Positions 20,842 to 29,700 of a DNA stretch of 33,027 nt are shown here, in pieces. Source of the DNA: a virus. A program made the translations under genes and the position numbers. The stretch spans positions 1-33,027 of the IMG/VR virus record IMGVR_UViG_3300025141_000419, one strand, 5' to 3'. The notes beneath the pieces were generated by a model. That model ran no database searches. It was not told the DNA's origin and saw nothing but the letters and a program-made list of their open reading frames with translations. Position 1 is the first letter of the stretch. Every line of letters begins with the position of its first letter.

Positions 20842-21860
20842 CAACTCCTCCTCAAAATGTGGGGTGCGCTTTCATGCTGGGCCGCGGCGCTCTGCTCTAC
20901 AAACTCTGCTATAGCTTGGAATTCTGCAATGGTTCGGGCGCCCGAATACGAAAGTCCGGACCTAATGCCGCGTTCCAGATCGGCAAGAATGGGAGAAATT
21001 GGGCCGCGGTAAGGTACACGGGTAGCCACGCCTTCAAAAGAGGCATACTTACCTCTCCACTCCATTTGCGCCTCTTTGCTCGCCATGCCTCTGTAGATTT
21101 TCCACTTGTGCCCTTCTCGATCTTCTATGACACTACCGGGCGACTCTTCTGTGCCAGCAAAAAGTGAGCCACACATCACTGCATCCGCGCCGGCGGCTAT
21201 CGCCTTTACGATATCTCCTGAGTTGCGAATGCCGCCATCCGCAATAATTTTGACATCGCGATCAGTTTGTGCGCAATCAAGGAGGGTTTGCAAGCCCGGA
21301 AGGCCATGGCCCGTCTGCACCCTAGTGGAGCAAATAGAGCCTCCGCCAATGTTGCATCTAACCGAATCGGCTCCCCAGTCGGACAGGGCGTTGATGCCTT
21401 CGAGAGTGGCTACATTGCCGGCCATGATATGCATATCTCCGACCATTTCACGAAGTGCTCTCAGTGCTTCCTTCATATTAATATGGTGTCCATGGGCCAC
21501 ATCCACACATATAAAATCTACCCCAACTGCGCGCAATACCGAAGCGCGCTGCAAGTAGTCGCCGCTGATGCCCACTGCGGCGCCCACAACGGCTTTGCCA
21601 TTTTCTTCTTTTACAGCAGCCACTGTGGTGGCCTGCTCTTCTACTGTATTATAGCGATGGACGACTGCCGCGGCGCCGGCATTGGCCATGGCTAAGGTCA
21701 TTTCTTTTTCGGAAATAGTATCCATGGGAGATGCGAGAAGCGGGAGCGACAAGCGAAGGCCGCGGCCTAGTTGGGTGCCAATGTCCACTTCTGCCCGGGA
21801 GCGGATGTCTGAATAGTGTGGCACAAGCAACACATCATCATAAGAAAGAGTCTTTCTCAC
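20838..21860 (-). CDS. IMP dehydrogenase / GMP reductase family enzyme without CBS domains
   Basis: The 340-residue TIM-barrel protein has LSYDDVLLVPHYSDI, the catalytic loop GGGSICSTR (Cys177), IIADGGIRNSGDIVKAIAAGADAVM (about 205-229) and YRGMASKEAQ. The pair of CBS domains found in most IMP dehydrogenases is absent and no Arg-Tyr flap is seen. The ASFEGVATRVPYRG segment is closer to GMP reductase, so GMP to IMP conversion (using NADPH) is my preferred reading; IMP oxidation is the alternative. It would shift purine pools during infection. The start is GTG at 21860, overlapping the thioredoxin stop, with GGGAGG upstream. Confidence 0.88.
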   Translation of the reverse strand: MRKTLSYDDVLLVPHYSDIRSRAEVDIGTQLGRGLRLSLPLLASPMDTISEKEMTLAMANAGAAAVVHRYNTVEEQATTVAAVKEENGKAVVGAAVGISGDYLQRASVLRAVGVDFICVDVAHGHHINMKEALRALREMVGDMHIMAGNVATLEGINALSDWGADSVRCNIGGGSICSTRVQTGHGLPGLQTLLDCAQTDRDVKIIADGGIRNSGDIVKAIAAGADAVMCGSLFAGTEESPGSVIEDREGHKWKIYRGMASKEAQMEWRGKYASFEGVATRVPYRGPISPILADLERGIRSGLSYSGARTIAEFQAIAEFVEQSAAAQHESAPHILRRSW

Positions 21861-22231
21861 AAGGCCTCCCGCTTAATAAAATTCTTGATGTCGCGCACTC
21901 GATACCATGTCTTCTCATTTGGCTCTTGCGGATCTTCAAGCAATCGAAAGGTCGGCTTGCGATTGCCAGTATTGGTGTGAATTATAAAGATGGTGGGTAC
22001 CCCATTAAATTTAAGATCTTTTTCTGCTTGAGGATAGTCATCTATATTAAAAGCCAGAAAGTGAATATTCTCATACTGAGGATCTTTGGCAATTTCCTCA
22101 TAATAAGGGCTCAATGCGTGGCACATATGACACCCATTGGAGTAAAACTTGACAACACATGTCTCATTCTCTTTTACCTTTCCGCTAATCAGGGTCTTGT
22201 ATGCTTGGATTGAGAGTCTCTGTACGCTCAT
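21857..22231 (-). CDS. thioredoxin-like protein (CHMC active site)
   Basis: The 124-residue product has the thioredoxin core: strand CVVKFYSNGCHMCHALSPYYEEIAKD with the C-H-M-C active site (about residues 34-37), the strand IHFLAFNIDDYPQ, and the cis-Pro region FNGVPTIFII. It is longer than the glutaredoxin at 3295 and has a different active-site pair. It is likely to be a disulfide reductant. AGGAGATAATAA precedes the ATG, and its frame overlaps the zinc-ribbon gene upstream by 47 bases. It is translated directly before the purine enzyme. Confidence 0.9.
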   Translation of the reverse strand: MSVQRLSIQAYKTLISGKVKENETCVVKFYSNGCHMCHALSPYYEEIAKDPQYENIHFLAFNIDDYPQAEKDLKFNGVPTIFIIHTNTGNRKPTFRLLEDPQEPNEKTWYRVRDIKNFIKREAL

Positions 22232-22463
22232 TTATTATCTCCTGTGTTTTTTGTATGCAGTCGGGGCAGAAGAGTCGTACCACTTCTTGACGAACCACCA
22301 CCCGCCATGAGTTTATCATGTCTTTGTTTTGTTTGTCAAATGCGTTTGTGCATGCACAGCACTGTTGTGGTAGGTTTCCAAATATGGAAATTTTTTCGGA
22401 AAGATTTTTAACGTCGCTCTTATTTGCGTGCCTTTCCAACTCACGGCGCTGTTTACGATTCAT
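22185..22463 (-). CDS. zinc-ribbon-like small protein
   Basis: The 92-residue product begins MNRKQRRELERHANKSDVKN (very basic) and has a four-cysteine zinc-ribbon pattern: CCAC around residues 35-38 and CPDC around 66-69. Similar MNRKQRR-starting small proteins are widespread in tailed phages and probably bind nucleic acid or polymerase. The gene overlaps the thioredoxin gene by 47 bases, unusually long for this genome, and its ATG overlaps the previous TGA as ATGA. The ribosome site is AGAGGACGA. Confidence 0.78.
   Translation of the reverse strand: MNRKQRRELERHANKSDVKNLSEKISIFGNLPQQCCACTNAFDKQNKDMINSWRVVVRQEVVRLFCPDCIQKTQEIINERTETLNPSIQDPD
22310..22339 (-). promoter_or_regulatory. candidate internal promoter
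   Basis: TTGACA (22339-22334) then 18 bases and TAAACT (22315-22310) on the minus strand, inside the zinc-ribbon gene. It would feed the thioredoxin and purine-enzyme genes. Because it is within coding sequence and has an 18-base spacer rather than 17, it may be chance. Confidence 0.35.
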
Positions 22464-22816
22464 TCGTCCTCTTGCGGCTGGTGAAATTTTCTACTTTTAT
22501 TAAATTTCTTAACAAGCTCATCCGCTTCGTCGCTGCTAAATTCCGTCTTCGCTGCGGGTTCTTCAGCGTCTTCTTCTACTTCTACAATAGTTGGTGTGTC
22601 TTCTTCTGGTGGTGTGGTTATCAGATCTTTACGGTTTCTTTCAAGAACCGCCATGGCCATCTCTAGCTGTGCAAGTTCGACCGCCTTGGTGGCCAAAGTC
22701 TGAGCATCTCCGGGTTCCACTGTTGTCTGCAGGGTTGACTCTATGGTGGCATAGGTTTCTAAGAGTGCCGATCTTAGGCGTAATATCGCTGCGTTGAGTA
22801 ATGTTTCTTTAACCAT
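22460..22816 (-). CDS. 118-residue helical acidic protein
   Basis: The product begins MVKETLLNAAILRLRSALLE and is helical through about residue 65 (LATKAVELAQLEMAMAVLERNRKDL). An acidic Pro/Glu linker and a C-terminal helix (DEADELVKKFNKSRKF) follow. Small helical proteins of this type accompany the MNRKQRR protein in other phages as far as I recall; the role is unknown. AGGAGATCATAG precedes the ATG and ATGA joins it to the next gene. Confidence 0.72.
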   Translation of the reverse strand: MVKETLLNAAILRLRSALLETYATIESTLQTTVEPGDAQTLATKAVELAQLEMAMAVLERNRKDLITTPPEEDTPTIVEVEEDAEEPAAKTEFSSDEADELVKKFNKSRKFHQPQEDE

Positions 22817-22828
22817 TTCTATGATCTC

Positions 22829-23302
22829 CTATCTGTTCATGGCGCCAAATATTTGTCGCTGATTGCCTCCATCGAAGACAATTACCGCCGACGGAAAGGG
22901 TGCGCTATTTTGAGAATCACCAAACTTTAGGCGACCTTTCACAAAATAAATTTCATCAGCCTTCATTACATAGTTGTGCCAATACTTTGTGTCAGTACGC
23001 GCAGGAATTAACATTACTACTTTGGTATTTTCATTGCGAGACTCTTCAAATCCCTTTTTGATCCACTTGTCGATGCCGCGGCCATAGGGCGGGTTAATAA
23101 AGCTACTAAACCCTTCCCAACTTTTAGACAGGCCGTCTTCCGCTTCCGTGAAAAAGTTGGCACATTTGGTGTTCACTGGGTCTGCGCATGCATCTAAATT
23201 AAAAGGGCCGAAGCGCCAGTTAAGTTTATCAAAAAATTCTTGCGGGGTGGACCACTCGCCCGTCTTAGATGAGAACATTACTACTTGCGTCCCTTTATCC
23301 AT
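22829..23302 (-). CDS. phage-type DNA N6-adenine methyltransferase (Dam family)
   Basis: I use ATG at 23302 (MDKGTQVVMFSSKTGEWSTP), with AGGAGAAAC upstream; the longer frame begins inside the previous gene. The 157-residue product has the order typical of the phage Dam family: EWSTPQEFFDKL, NLDACADP, then the catalytic FINPPYGRG (N70-P-P-Y-G74), and KVVMLIPARTDTKYWH. It should methylate adenine in phage DNA, probably to resist host restriction. Unlike the D12-like homologue at 13610, it keeps its catalytic motif. Confidence 0.92.
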   Translation of the reverse strand: MDKGTQVVMFSSKTGEWSTPQEFFDKLNWRFGPFNLDACADPVNTKCANFFTEAEDGLSKSWEGFSSFINPPYGRGIDKWIKKGFEESRNENTKVVMLIPARTDTKYWHNYVMKADEIYFVKGRLKFGDSQNSAPFPSAVIVFDGGNQRQIFGAMNR

Positions 23303-23549
23303 TTTGTGTTTCTCCTGCAATAATTTCAAAGTTTTCTATCACCTCGTCAATGTTGACTTTGTGCTTGAACAGTCGGTACGCCTTTACTGCAGCACGGATT
23401 TCATCGGTGTTTAGCCACCCGTTAGTTCGGAATTCAGAACGCAGTTCGCGCTTCTGTTCTTGATACGGCTCAATGCAGTCTTCGATTGCTTTGAGGGAGC
23501 GAATATACTCCTTGACATATTGTTTCTTTTGTTCGTGGGCGGTTGCCAT
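23295..23549 (-). CDS. 84-residue helical protein, GapR-like pattern
   Basis: The product begins MATAHEQKKQYVKEYIRSLK, with further helices AIEDCIEPYQEQKRELRSEF and NGWLNTDEIRAAVKAYRLFK. The order (helix with IE-x-x-I-x-P, then K/R-x-E-L-R, then NG-W/F, then I-x-x-A-V-K) resembles the GapR/DUF2312 DNA-binding family, and is typical of small phage proteins; the resemblance is a visual judgement. GGAGGCTAC precedes the ATG. It is the first gene after the promoter at 23587-23615 and overlaps the Dam gene by eight bases. Confidence 0.72.
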   Translation of the reverse strand: MATAHEQKKQYVKEYIRSLKAIEDCIEPYQEQKRELRSEFRTNGWLNTDEIRAAVKAYRLFKHKVNIDEVIENFEIIAGETQNG

Positions 23550-23586
23550 GTAGCCTCCTATGGTTATGGCTGTGATTTACTCTATT

Positions 23587-23615
23587 AGTATAACAAGATA
23601 TTGTTCGACTGTCAA
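23587..23615 (-). promoter_or_regulatory. sigma-70-type promoter
   Basis: TTGACA (23615-23610), 17 bases, TATACT (23592-23587) on the minus strand, one mismatch from consensus. The -35 lies across the stop codon of the J-domain gene. It heads the run Dam methylase, small proteins, thioredoxin and purine enzyme. Confidence 0.92.
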
Positions 23616-24328
23616 CCAACATTGTGCAATATTTGTGAGCCAAACATCTGCTTGAGAAAATGCTTCATTAGTCTATCTCTTTGTTCGTCCGTCTCGCACT
23701 CTGCAAATAGATAGTTATAAGAAAGCTGCTGCGTTTGGATGTTCTTCTGGGACTGTTTGATTTTATGTTTGAACCATCGATTTTGAATATCATACTTGCG
23801 CGGAAGTGAAATATTATAACGCTCCGCCACTTCAATTAAAATATAATATTTTTTTTCTTCAAGCGCTTTGGAAGCTCGATTAAAGTCTGCCACCATTTGG
23901 TGCTTGCCGGAGTTATCCGCAAAGAAGTTTTCTACCTTGTCCGGATGCAAGCGTAAGGCTATTTTCTTAAATACTTTTTTAAATAGTGCATGCAACTCGC
24001 CAGCGTCCTCAAACTGCTCTTCGTCAGGGGCATCTTCTTCTTTGGTTTCGATCGTGTTGTATAGTTGCATGGCTGTTGTTTCACACACGCTCCCGCTGAA
24101 AGGGAGTTCGTCTGGTTCTGGATCTGACTGCTCCTTGGTGTGGCGCGCCTTTAGCTCTTCTCGCATTGCTGCGGCGTCAATTTTATATTTAGCACAAAAT
24201 ACAGCGTAATATTCTTCAAACTGGGGCGCAGTCTCTTTGCAAACATTGTCCGTGAACGCCTCCTCTTCCTTCAGGAACCGTAGCTCATTAAAAAGTCGTT
24301 TCCATTTAAGTTTAGAAGAAATAGGCAT
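23612..24328 (-). CDS. J-domain (DnaJ-like) protein
   Basis: The 238-residue product has a J-domain in its middle: ALFKKVFKKIALRLHPDKVE with the diagnostic H128-P-D130 motif, followed by ADFNRASKALEEKKYYILIE. This would stimulate DnaK-type ATPase. The N-terminal 110 residues (acidic, with a Cys pair) and the C-terminal region with RWFKHKIKQSQKNIQTQQLS are unrecognised. J-domain proteins of this type occur in large marine T4-like phages. The start codon has no good ribosome site and is preceded by the CTATTTAATGT box at 24333-24339. Confidence 0.87.
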   Translation of the reverse strand: MPISSKLKWKRLFNELRFLKEEEAFTDNVCKETAPQFEEYYAVFCAKYKIDAAAMREELKARHTKEQSDPEPDELPFSGSVCETTAMQLYNTIETKEEDAPDEEQFEDAGELHALFKKVFKKIALRLHPDKVENFFADNSGKHQMVADFNRASKALEEKKYYILIEVAERYNISLPRKYDIQNRWFKHKIKQSQKNIQTQQLSYNYLFAECETDEQRDRLMKHFLKQMFGSQILHNVG

Positions 24329-24341
24329 ACATTAAATAGTG

Positions 24342-24947
24342 TCACCCAAAATCGAAACTAACCTCTGTTCGTATTTTAAGCTCTGGTATTTGTGAATGGT
24401 TTGCCAAGTTGTGTTTTGACGCCTCTTTAAACTCCAAGAACCAATCGGCGTGACCCCTTTCGTGGATCAAATCAAGAAAATAATTTGGGCGGTGGCCACA
24501 ATTTTTAGCCATCATTTGGTAAACTTTTTTATTTAAGCGCTGTGTTTCTTCTGCGGATGCTTTTACTTCTTCTACTTTTCCCCAATTCATAGAGCTTACA
24601 TCGTGAATCATCAAAGTGGCATCCATATCCATATAGCGATATCCGGATGCGCCAAAACTAAAGAGGATGGCACCACAGGACATAGCCTTTCCTTGCACAA
24701 TGGTGGCTACCGGTATTTTAGAATGCTTGATGTCAGATATCATTGACATTAAACTATAAACTTGGCCACCGTAGCTGTCGATAATCACCGGCACAACGGG
24801 CTGGCCCGTGTTTTGGGCGCGCATCATCAAAGTAGCAAATTCTTTTGCCGCCACCTCATCAAATTTCCTTACCCTGATCACAATTGGCAAATCATCAATA
24901 AGCTTTGGCTCTTTTAGGAGGGGGCTAAATTCTTTAATTATGTTCAT
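24342..24947 (-). CDS. ClpP-like serine protease, second paralogue
   Basis: The 201-residue product has VIIDSYGGQVYSLMSMISDI, nucleophile Ser90 in VQGKAMSCGAILFSFGASGY, and His115 in DATLMIHDVSS, the ClpP order. The C-terminal DLIHERGHADWFLEFKEASK includes Asp168, but the normal third residue is not obvious; Glu163 is another candidate. It is clearly diverged from the paralogue at 18365. It could form a mixed or separate protease chamber with host unfoldases or process the capsid. The ATG has a GGAG site and overlaps the upstream stop as ATGA. Confidence 0.85.
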   Translation of the reverse strand: MNIIKEFSPLLKEPKLIDDLPIVIRVRKFDEVAAKEFATLMMRAQNTGQPVVPVIIDSYGGQVYSLMSMISDIKHSKIPVATIVQGKAMSCGAILFSFGASGYRYMDMDATLMIHDVSSMNWGKVEEVKASAEETQRLNKKVYQMMAKNCGHRPNYFLDLIHERGHADWFLEFKEASKHNLANHSQIPELKIRTEVSFDFG

Positions 24948-26185
24948 GTTTTATCTCCTTTTAATCTCTTCATAAGTTGTTGCTTTTGTTCTGTTGGTAT
25001 TTTGTTCAATTTGTCCTTTACCACTGCGCGCAACGCATCCTCTCTCTTGGAAGGAGAAAGGGCGTTTAATTTTGTCCCCTTTATTTCAACGAGAATTACA
25101 TTATGTTGGTGACATTGAAATCTTTTGAAGTGATCTCGCCGGCGTTGCTTGATTAAGCCCACTTGGCCCCCGAATTGCTCAGGTGGTCTCTGGTAGTGCA
25201 GCCATCCCTGATACTCGAAGGCTAATTGCAATTTGTCATTGTAGCAATCTAATTCCAATCTGTGGTTGGTGTTGGGGTTTACCAGCCATTTTGGTCTAAC
25301 ATTTGGAAACTTGAAGTTTCCATGTTTAGAAAAGATTTCTTCTAAAATCTTTCGTAAAAGTTCTTCCGATTTGCTTATGCGTGGTGAGCACCTGGGACAG
25401 CCGCTCCCCCACAGATGATTATCCGCTATTTGTTCAAATTCGCCATGTTTTTTGCAGACAATCTTTACCTTGCTTTTCCCGAGGGTATATTCTACTTTTG
25501 AATAATCATATAAGTTCCCGTGAGTCTCTATGGCTCCTTCAATAAACTCATTGGTTGTCTTTCTCCGCCGGTGTCCATTGTCTTCCCACGCACAAAAGCG
25601 ACAGCCGCTAGCTCGCTTGGACAAATGGTTGGTGGGCAGCTGTTCAAATTCTCCATGCTCTGGGCATATTATGGTAAGGTTCTTTAAAGATCCTTTATAT
25701 TCAGCCTTTGAGTAGTCGTATCTATCTCCGTGGATCTCTCTCGCTCTTGTGATGAAGCCCTCTAAGGTTTCTCTTTTTCTTTCAAAATGACACTCTCGGC
25801 AGCCGGCCCTTTGTCGGGTGTGGGTGTCGGGTGCTTGGGTAAATTCGCCGTGGACGGGACAACCAATTATAACCTTGGTATAGGAATTAACATAATTTAC
25901 CTTTGAATAATCGTATTTATTTTCATGAATCTTTTGAGATCTCAAAATAAACTGTTCTTCTGTCTGCCTATTGACCCCCCACGAACATTTTAAGCAGCCG
26001 GCACCCTTTGAGGAACCCCCGCTAAGATGGTTATTAGGAGTTTGCTCAAAGTCTCCGTGAACTGGGCAAACTATAATAACTTTTTTATGTCCAGAAATAT
26101 ATTTTACTTTGGAATAATCATAGGTGTCGCCATGGCGAGCGCGGGCTTGAGCAACAAATTCTTCAATAGTTTTTCGACGACTCAA
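24944..26185 (-). CDS. zinc-ribbon-repeat endonuclease, probable homing endonuclease
   Basis: The 413-residue product has four tandem repeats of about 65 residues (roughly 5-70, 73-136, 139-204, 209-268). Each reads F-I-x-x-A ... H-G-x-x-Y-D-Y-S-K-V-x-Y, I-I-x-C-P-x-H-G-E-F-x-Q, H, G-C-x-x-C. A nuclease-like domain follows, with HRLELDCYNDKLQLAFEYQG (about 308-327), WLHYQ and VILVEIKGTKL, a PD-(D/E)XK/Vsr-like arrangement. The repeats are suited to sequence-specific DNA recognition. The start is TTG at 26185, with GGGAGAG upstream. It sits tandem with an HNH gene between clpP-like and polymerase genes, the usual position of an invader. Confidence 0.85.
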   Translation of the reverse strand: MSRRKTIEEFVAQARARHGDTYDYSKVKYISGHKKVIIVCPVHGDFEQTPNNHLSGGSSKGAGCLKCSWGVNRQTEEQFILRSQKIHENKYDYSKVNYVNSYTKVIIGCPVHGEFTQAPDTHTRQRAGCRECHFERKRETLEGFITRAREIHGDRYDYSKAEYKGSLKNLTIICPEHGEFEQLPTNHLSKRASGCRFCAWEDNGHRRRKTTNEFIEGAIETHGNLYDYSKVEYTLGKSKVKIVCKKHGEFEQIADNHLWGSGCPRCSPRISKSEELLRKILEEIFSKHGNFKFPNVRPKWLVNPNTNHRLELDCYNDKLQLAFEYQGWLHYQRPPEQFGGQVGLIKQRRRDHFKRFQCHQHNVILVEIKGTKLNALSPSKREDALRAVVKDKLNKIPTEQKQQLMKRLKGDKT

Positions 26186-26704
26186 TTACTCTCCCGGGGG
26201 AGCCGTGGGGGCGAATTCCCTAAAAAGCTCCTCTTCTTTCTTTTTTCTAACTTCGTGGGCCTCTTCTGCTGTTTTGTAGTGGCCCAGAGAATAGACTTCA
26301 TAGTCCTTCTGTATTTTGGTGCTGTACGGGTTTCGCTTGCTGTCGCCGGTTTTATAAACCCCTTTATATCCGGTTGAATTCTGTCGGGTTTTTACGCGAT
26401 TCATCATGTTTTGGGATCGCGTCACGATTCGAAGATTGTCTCTTCTGTTGTCTAAGCCGTTGCGGTTGTGGTGGTCGACCACATACCCTTGAGGTAGGGG
26501 CCCCATGAGTTCGTTGTGCATTAGCACGGGACTTGGGCGTCTTGCGCCCTTAATCCGAGGCAGGTTTCGCTTGACATAAGCCGTGTTCGAGCGCATATCA
26601 ATATACCAATTATATGGCTCAATCTTTTCCACATCGGCATCATCATATAACACGACATGCCTTCCGTATTTTGGACTTTCGATGATCAGTTCTTTTGTTG
26701 CCAT
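26186..26704 (-). CDS. HNH homing endonuclease with AP2-like C-terminus
   Basis: The 172-residue product has an N-terminal strand-rich part (IIESPKYGRHVVLYDDADVE), an HNH core (residues 62-98: VLMHNELMGPL, GYVVDHHNRNGLDNRRDNL, RIVTRSQN) and a C-terminal AP2-like DNA-binding segment (STGYKGVYKTGDSKRNPYST, then SLGHYKTAEEAHEVR). This is the classic free-standing phage HNH plus AP2 layout. No intron is visible in the flanking genes. It lies between the polymerase gene (stop at 26708) and the repeat-type endonuclease, with a Pro-rich C-terminal tail. Confidence 0.92.
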   Translation of the reverse strand: MATKELIIESPKYGRHVVLYDDADVEKIEPYNWYIDMRSNTAYVKRNLPRIKGARRPSPVLMHNELMGPLPQGYVVDHHNRNGLDNRRDNLRIVTRSQNMMNRVKTRQNSTGYKGVYKTGDSKRNPYSTKIQKDYEVYSLGHYKTAEEAHEVRKKKEEELFREFAPTAPPGE

Positions 26705-26707
26705 TTG

Positions 26708-29700
26708 TTATCCTAGCTGCCTAAATGTTTTTCCAATTGCATAGGTGCTGAAGCCCCAGTTAGGATCGTACTTAAGATTAGCCATGTATGGGCGATTTAG
26801 ATGAATGCGATCCTTTTCTGGCTTGACTCCCCAACATCTAATCTTGGTGAGTTCGTTGTTTGAATCGATAACCTCGACGATCCAATAGAGTTTTCCGTTC
26901 TTTGTCTTCTTCGGTACAATCTTGCGTGGAATAAACCAACACAACTGCAACTCTGGATCAAATTCTGAAATCGGAGGCACAAATTTTTGTTGGAGTTTTT
27001 CAATAGTCTCGGGACTGATAACCAGATTCATCGGGAACACTCCTGTTAGGTCGCTTTTGAATTGGATAATCTCTTCCTCCGTGAAATCTCCTTCCGGTCG
27101 ATATAGCTCCAAATTTTCAGCAAACTTCTTAAGATTCTTTGGGCGCTCAACGATACATGTGGACCAAAAATGTTTTCTTCCGGTAAAGCGATCGTCTACG
27201 ATGTTATCAAGCGCTCCGCCCCTGCAAAGGGCGTCTAGGGCCTTCTTGTTGAGTTTGCTATAGGATACCCCTTCTCGGAATAAAAGGTCCTCAGCGTTCA
27301 TAAATGGGCGATTATCCAACACTTGCTCGATGGCAGCCATCCCCAAGCCCTTAATCGAGGTAAGAGGTTGAATCAGAGTTTTGCCGTCATCGCTAATCTC
27401 CCACACTGTGCCCGACTTGTTGACATCTAAGGGCGCGATGTTGAAGCCATATTGCTTGGCAATGTTGATTGCTTTTTCCTTTCGGCTTTCAGGTTCTTTG
27501 TCTAAAAATGCTGCCATCCACTCCGCTGGGTAATAGTTCCACAACCACGCACATTGAAAGGAGATAATACTATAAGATACTGCATGAGACTTATTAAATC
27601 CATAGCCTGAGAAGTATTCAAATTTGTCCCAAAGTGCTTGGGCGGCATCTTGCGTAATACTATTTTCTGCACACCCAGAAATAAACTTGTTATGCAGTCG
27701 TGCCTTTACTGAGCCTTTGCCAGTTCCCTTCTTTGTCAGCACCTTGCGAAGCATGTTGCCCTCGTCCAAGGTCAGCCCTCCGAGTTTATGTGCCAGCAGT
27801 GCGATCTGTTCCTGAAAGATCAGAAATCCGAATGTCTCCTGCGTAATGTCGTGCGCGTCGTCATTGAGATACTTAATGTAGTGAGGGCTTTCTTTGGCCT
27901 CTACGTACTCATCGTGCACATTTGCGGCTAATGGCCCGGGCCGGTAGATGGACGTAATGGCGGACACATCAATGATGTTGCGAGGCTTTGCACGAACACA
28001 GAACTTCTGCGCTCCCTGTTCTGTAAATTGGAAGACTCCCGCCCACTTACCGGTATGGAAAATGTTTTCGTATACTTCTTGGTTATTTAAATCAAGGACG
28101 TCAGGGTGAAGTGTTGACTCATAATAGTCTCGGACTTGGGCGAAAGTTGGCTCTTCAACGTTGTGATGGCGCTTGAGGATATGGTAGATGGCGCCCTCCA
28201 TCATCTTAAGTGTGGATAGCCCCAATAGATCGAACTTGATGAAGCCCATGGGCTCAAGGTGGCGAACATTCTGTCCTTCTGCCCATGGCGCTTGGCGTAC
28301 ACCGCCTGAGTTAATGAGAGGCATATTCTGGTCTAGATTTTCTGCAATAACAACTCCTCCAGCATGCCGCGAACACGAGCGAACCTGGCCCACCAATCCC
28401 TCAACGTGAGTCTTTACCGCTGGATGCTTATTGAGGTATGCCTGCAGGGTGGGGGAAAATTCCATCACCTCTTCCCAAGTGGGTGCATATACACCCGCCT
28501 TGATACCGTGCTTGCGCTTGGCCTCTGGGGTCGCTTCGCGAATCATAATGGATGTAACAGTGTTGACTTCGGTAAATTCTATATTATACAGTTTTGAAAT
28601 ATCTTTAATAAGAGACTTCAGTTGTAATGTGTTCCAGTTAGATATCGGAGCAACACAATCTTCTCCCCACATCTCAACCAGCTTCTCCTTGAGTGCCATG
28701 CTGTCGGATACATCGTAATCAATATCAGGGTAGTCCGCAGCATCTGAGCGAAGAAAGCGTGAGAACAACAAGCCATGCTTGATAGGATCTACTTGTGTAA
28801 TGTTTAACGCATATGCCACTAACGATCCAGCGGCAGAGCCGCGGCCCGGGCCGGGGAGCATCATGTCTGTCGCGACGTCGACTATTGACTTCATGGTAAG
28901 AAAATACTTAGAGAAGCCACGATCATCAATAACGTTTAACTCTTGCTTGAGGCGCTCTGTGTAGGCCTCGTTCTTGTGAAACCCCTTATCCTTGAGCCCC
29001 TCCAGTGCAAAGTTTACCAATGCTTGCGTGGCCGTAAAGCCGGCTGGGACAACAAATTCGGGGAGGCGGACTGTATTGTCGGGCAGGAAGGACTCAATGC
29101 GATCGAAAGCGATCCGGTGAGACTCCTCAATACTTTTCAAGACTACGTTATCATCATACTCAAACCCCGTGGATTGCGAGTACTCCTTGTAGCTTTTCCA
29201 GATCTGGTCACCATTTTTAGGATACAACTCATATCCAATTTCCTCAACACCTTCCGGCAGCTGAGACTCCTCCTCGGCCCAAGAGGGTCTACCCTTACCC
29301 AGCCAACCAAGCCGCTTGTAAAGCTCTCTGTCCTTCCAAGCGTCAGGGTTGGGGTAATGGCTGTCGGCTGTGGTGACCAGTCCAACGCCAAATTCTTCAG
29401 CAACTTGAATTACATACTTGTTAAGCTCATGTTGCTCTTTAATGTTGTTCCACTGTATCTCAGCATACCAGCGATCGCCGAAAATGTCGACCATACGTCG
29501 TGTGGACTCACGCATAGCCTCCAACACGGCTTCAGCGCCTTCTTCTCGGTTCTCCCAGTAGTTACCAGCGTATACACCACCAAGACAAGCAGAAGAGGCA
29601 ATGATGCCTTCGTTGTACTTCTTGAGGAGGGCATAGTCAATACGCGGATAGCGATAGAAATTCTCTGGCTGGTAGGACTCAGATACCAACTTAAATAGAT

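Noticed and set aside
24944-26185. Repeats that could be taken for a CRISPR-like or tandem DNA array
   Set aside because: The repeats are at protein level (zinc-ribbon units of about 65 residues); DNA copies are diverged and in frame.
28943-29698. 251-residue plus-strand frame inside the polymerase gene
   Set aside because: It is fully antisense to conserved polymerase sequence, with no recognisable domain, ribosome site or promoter.
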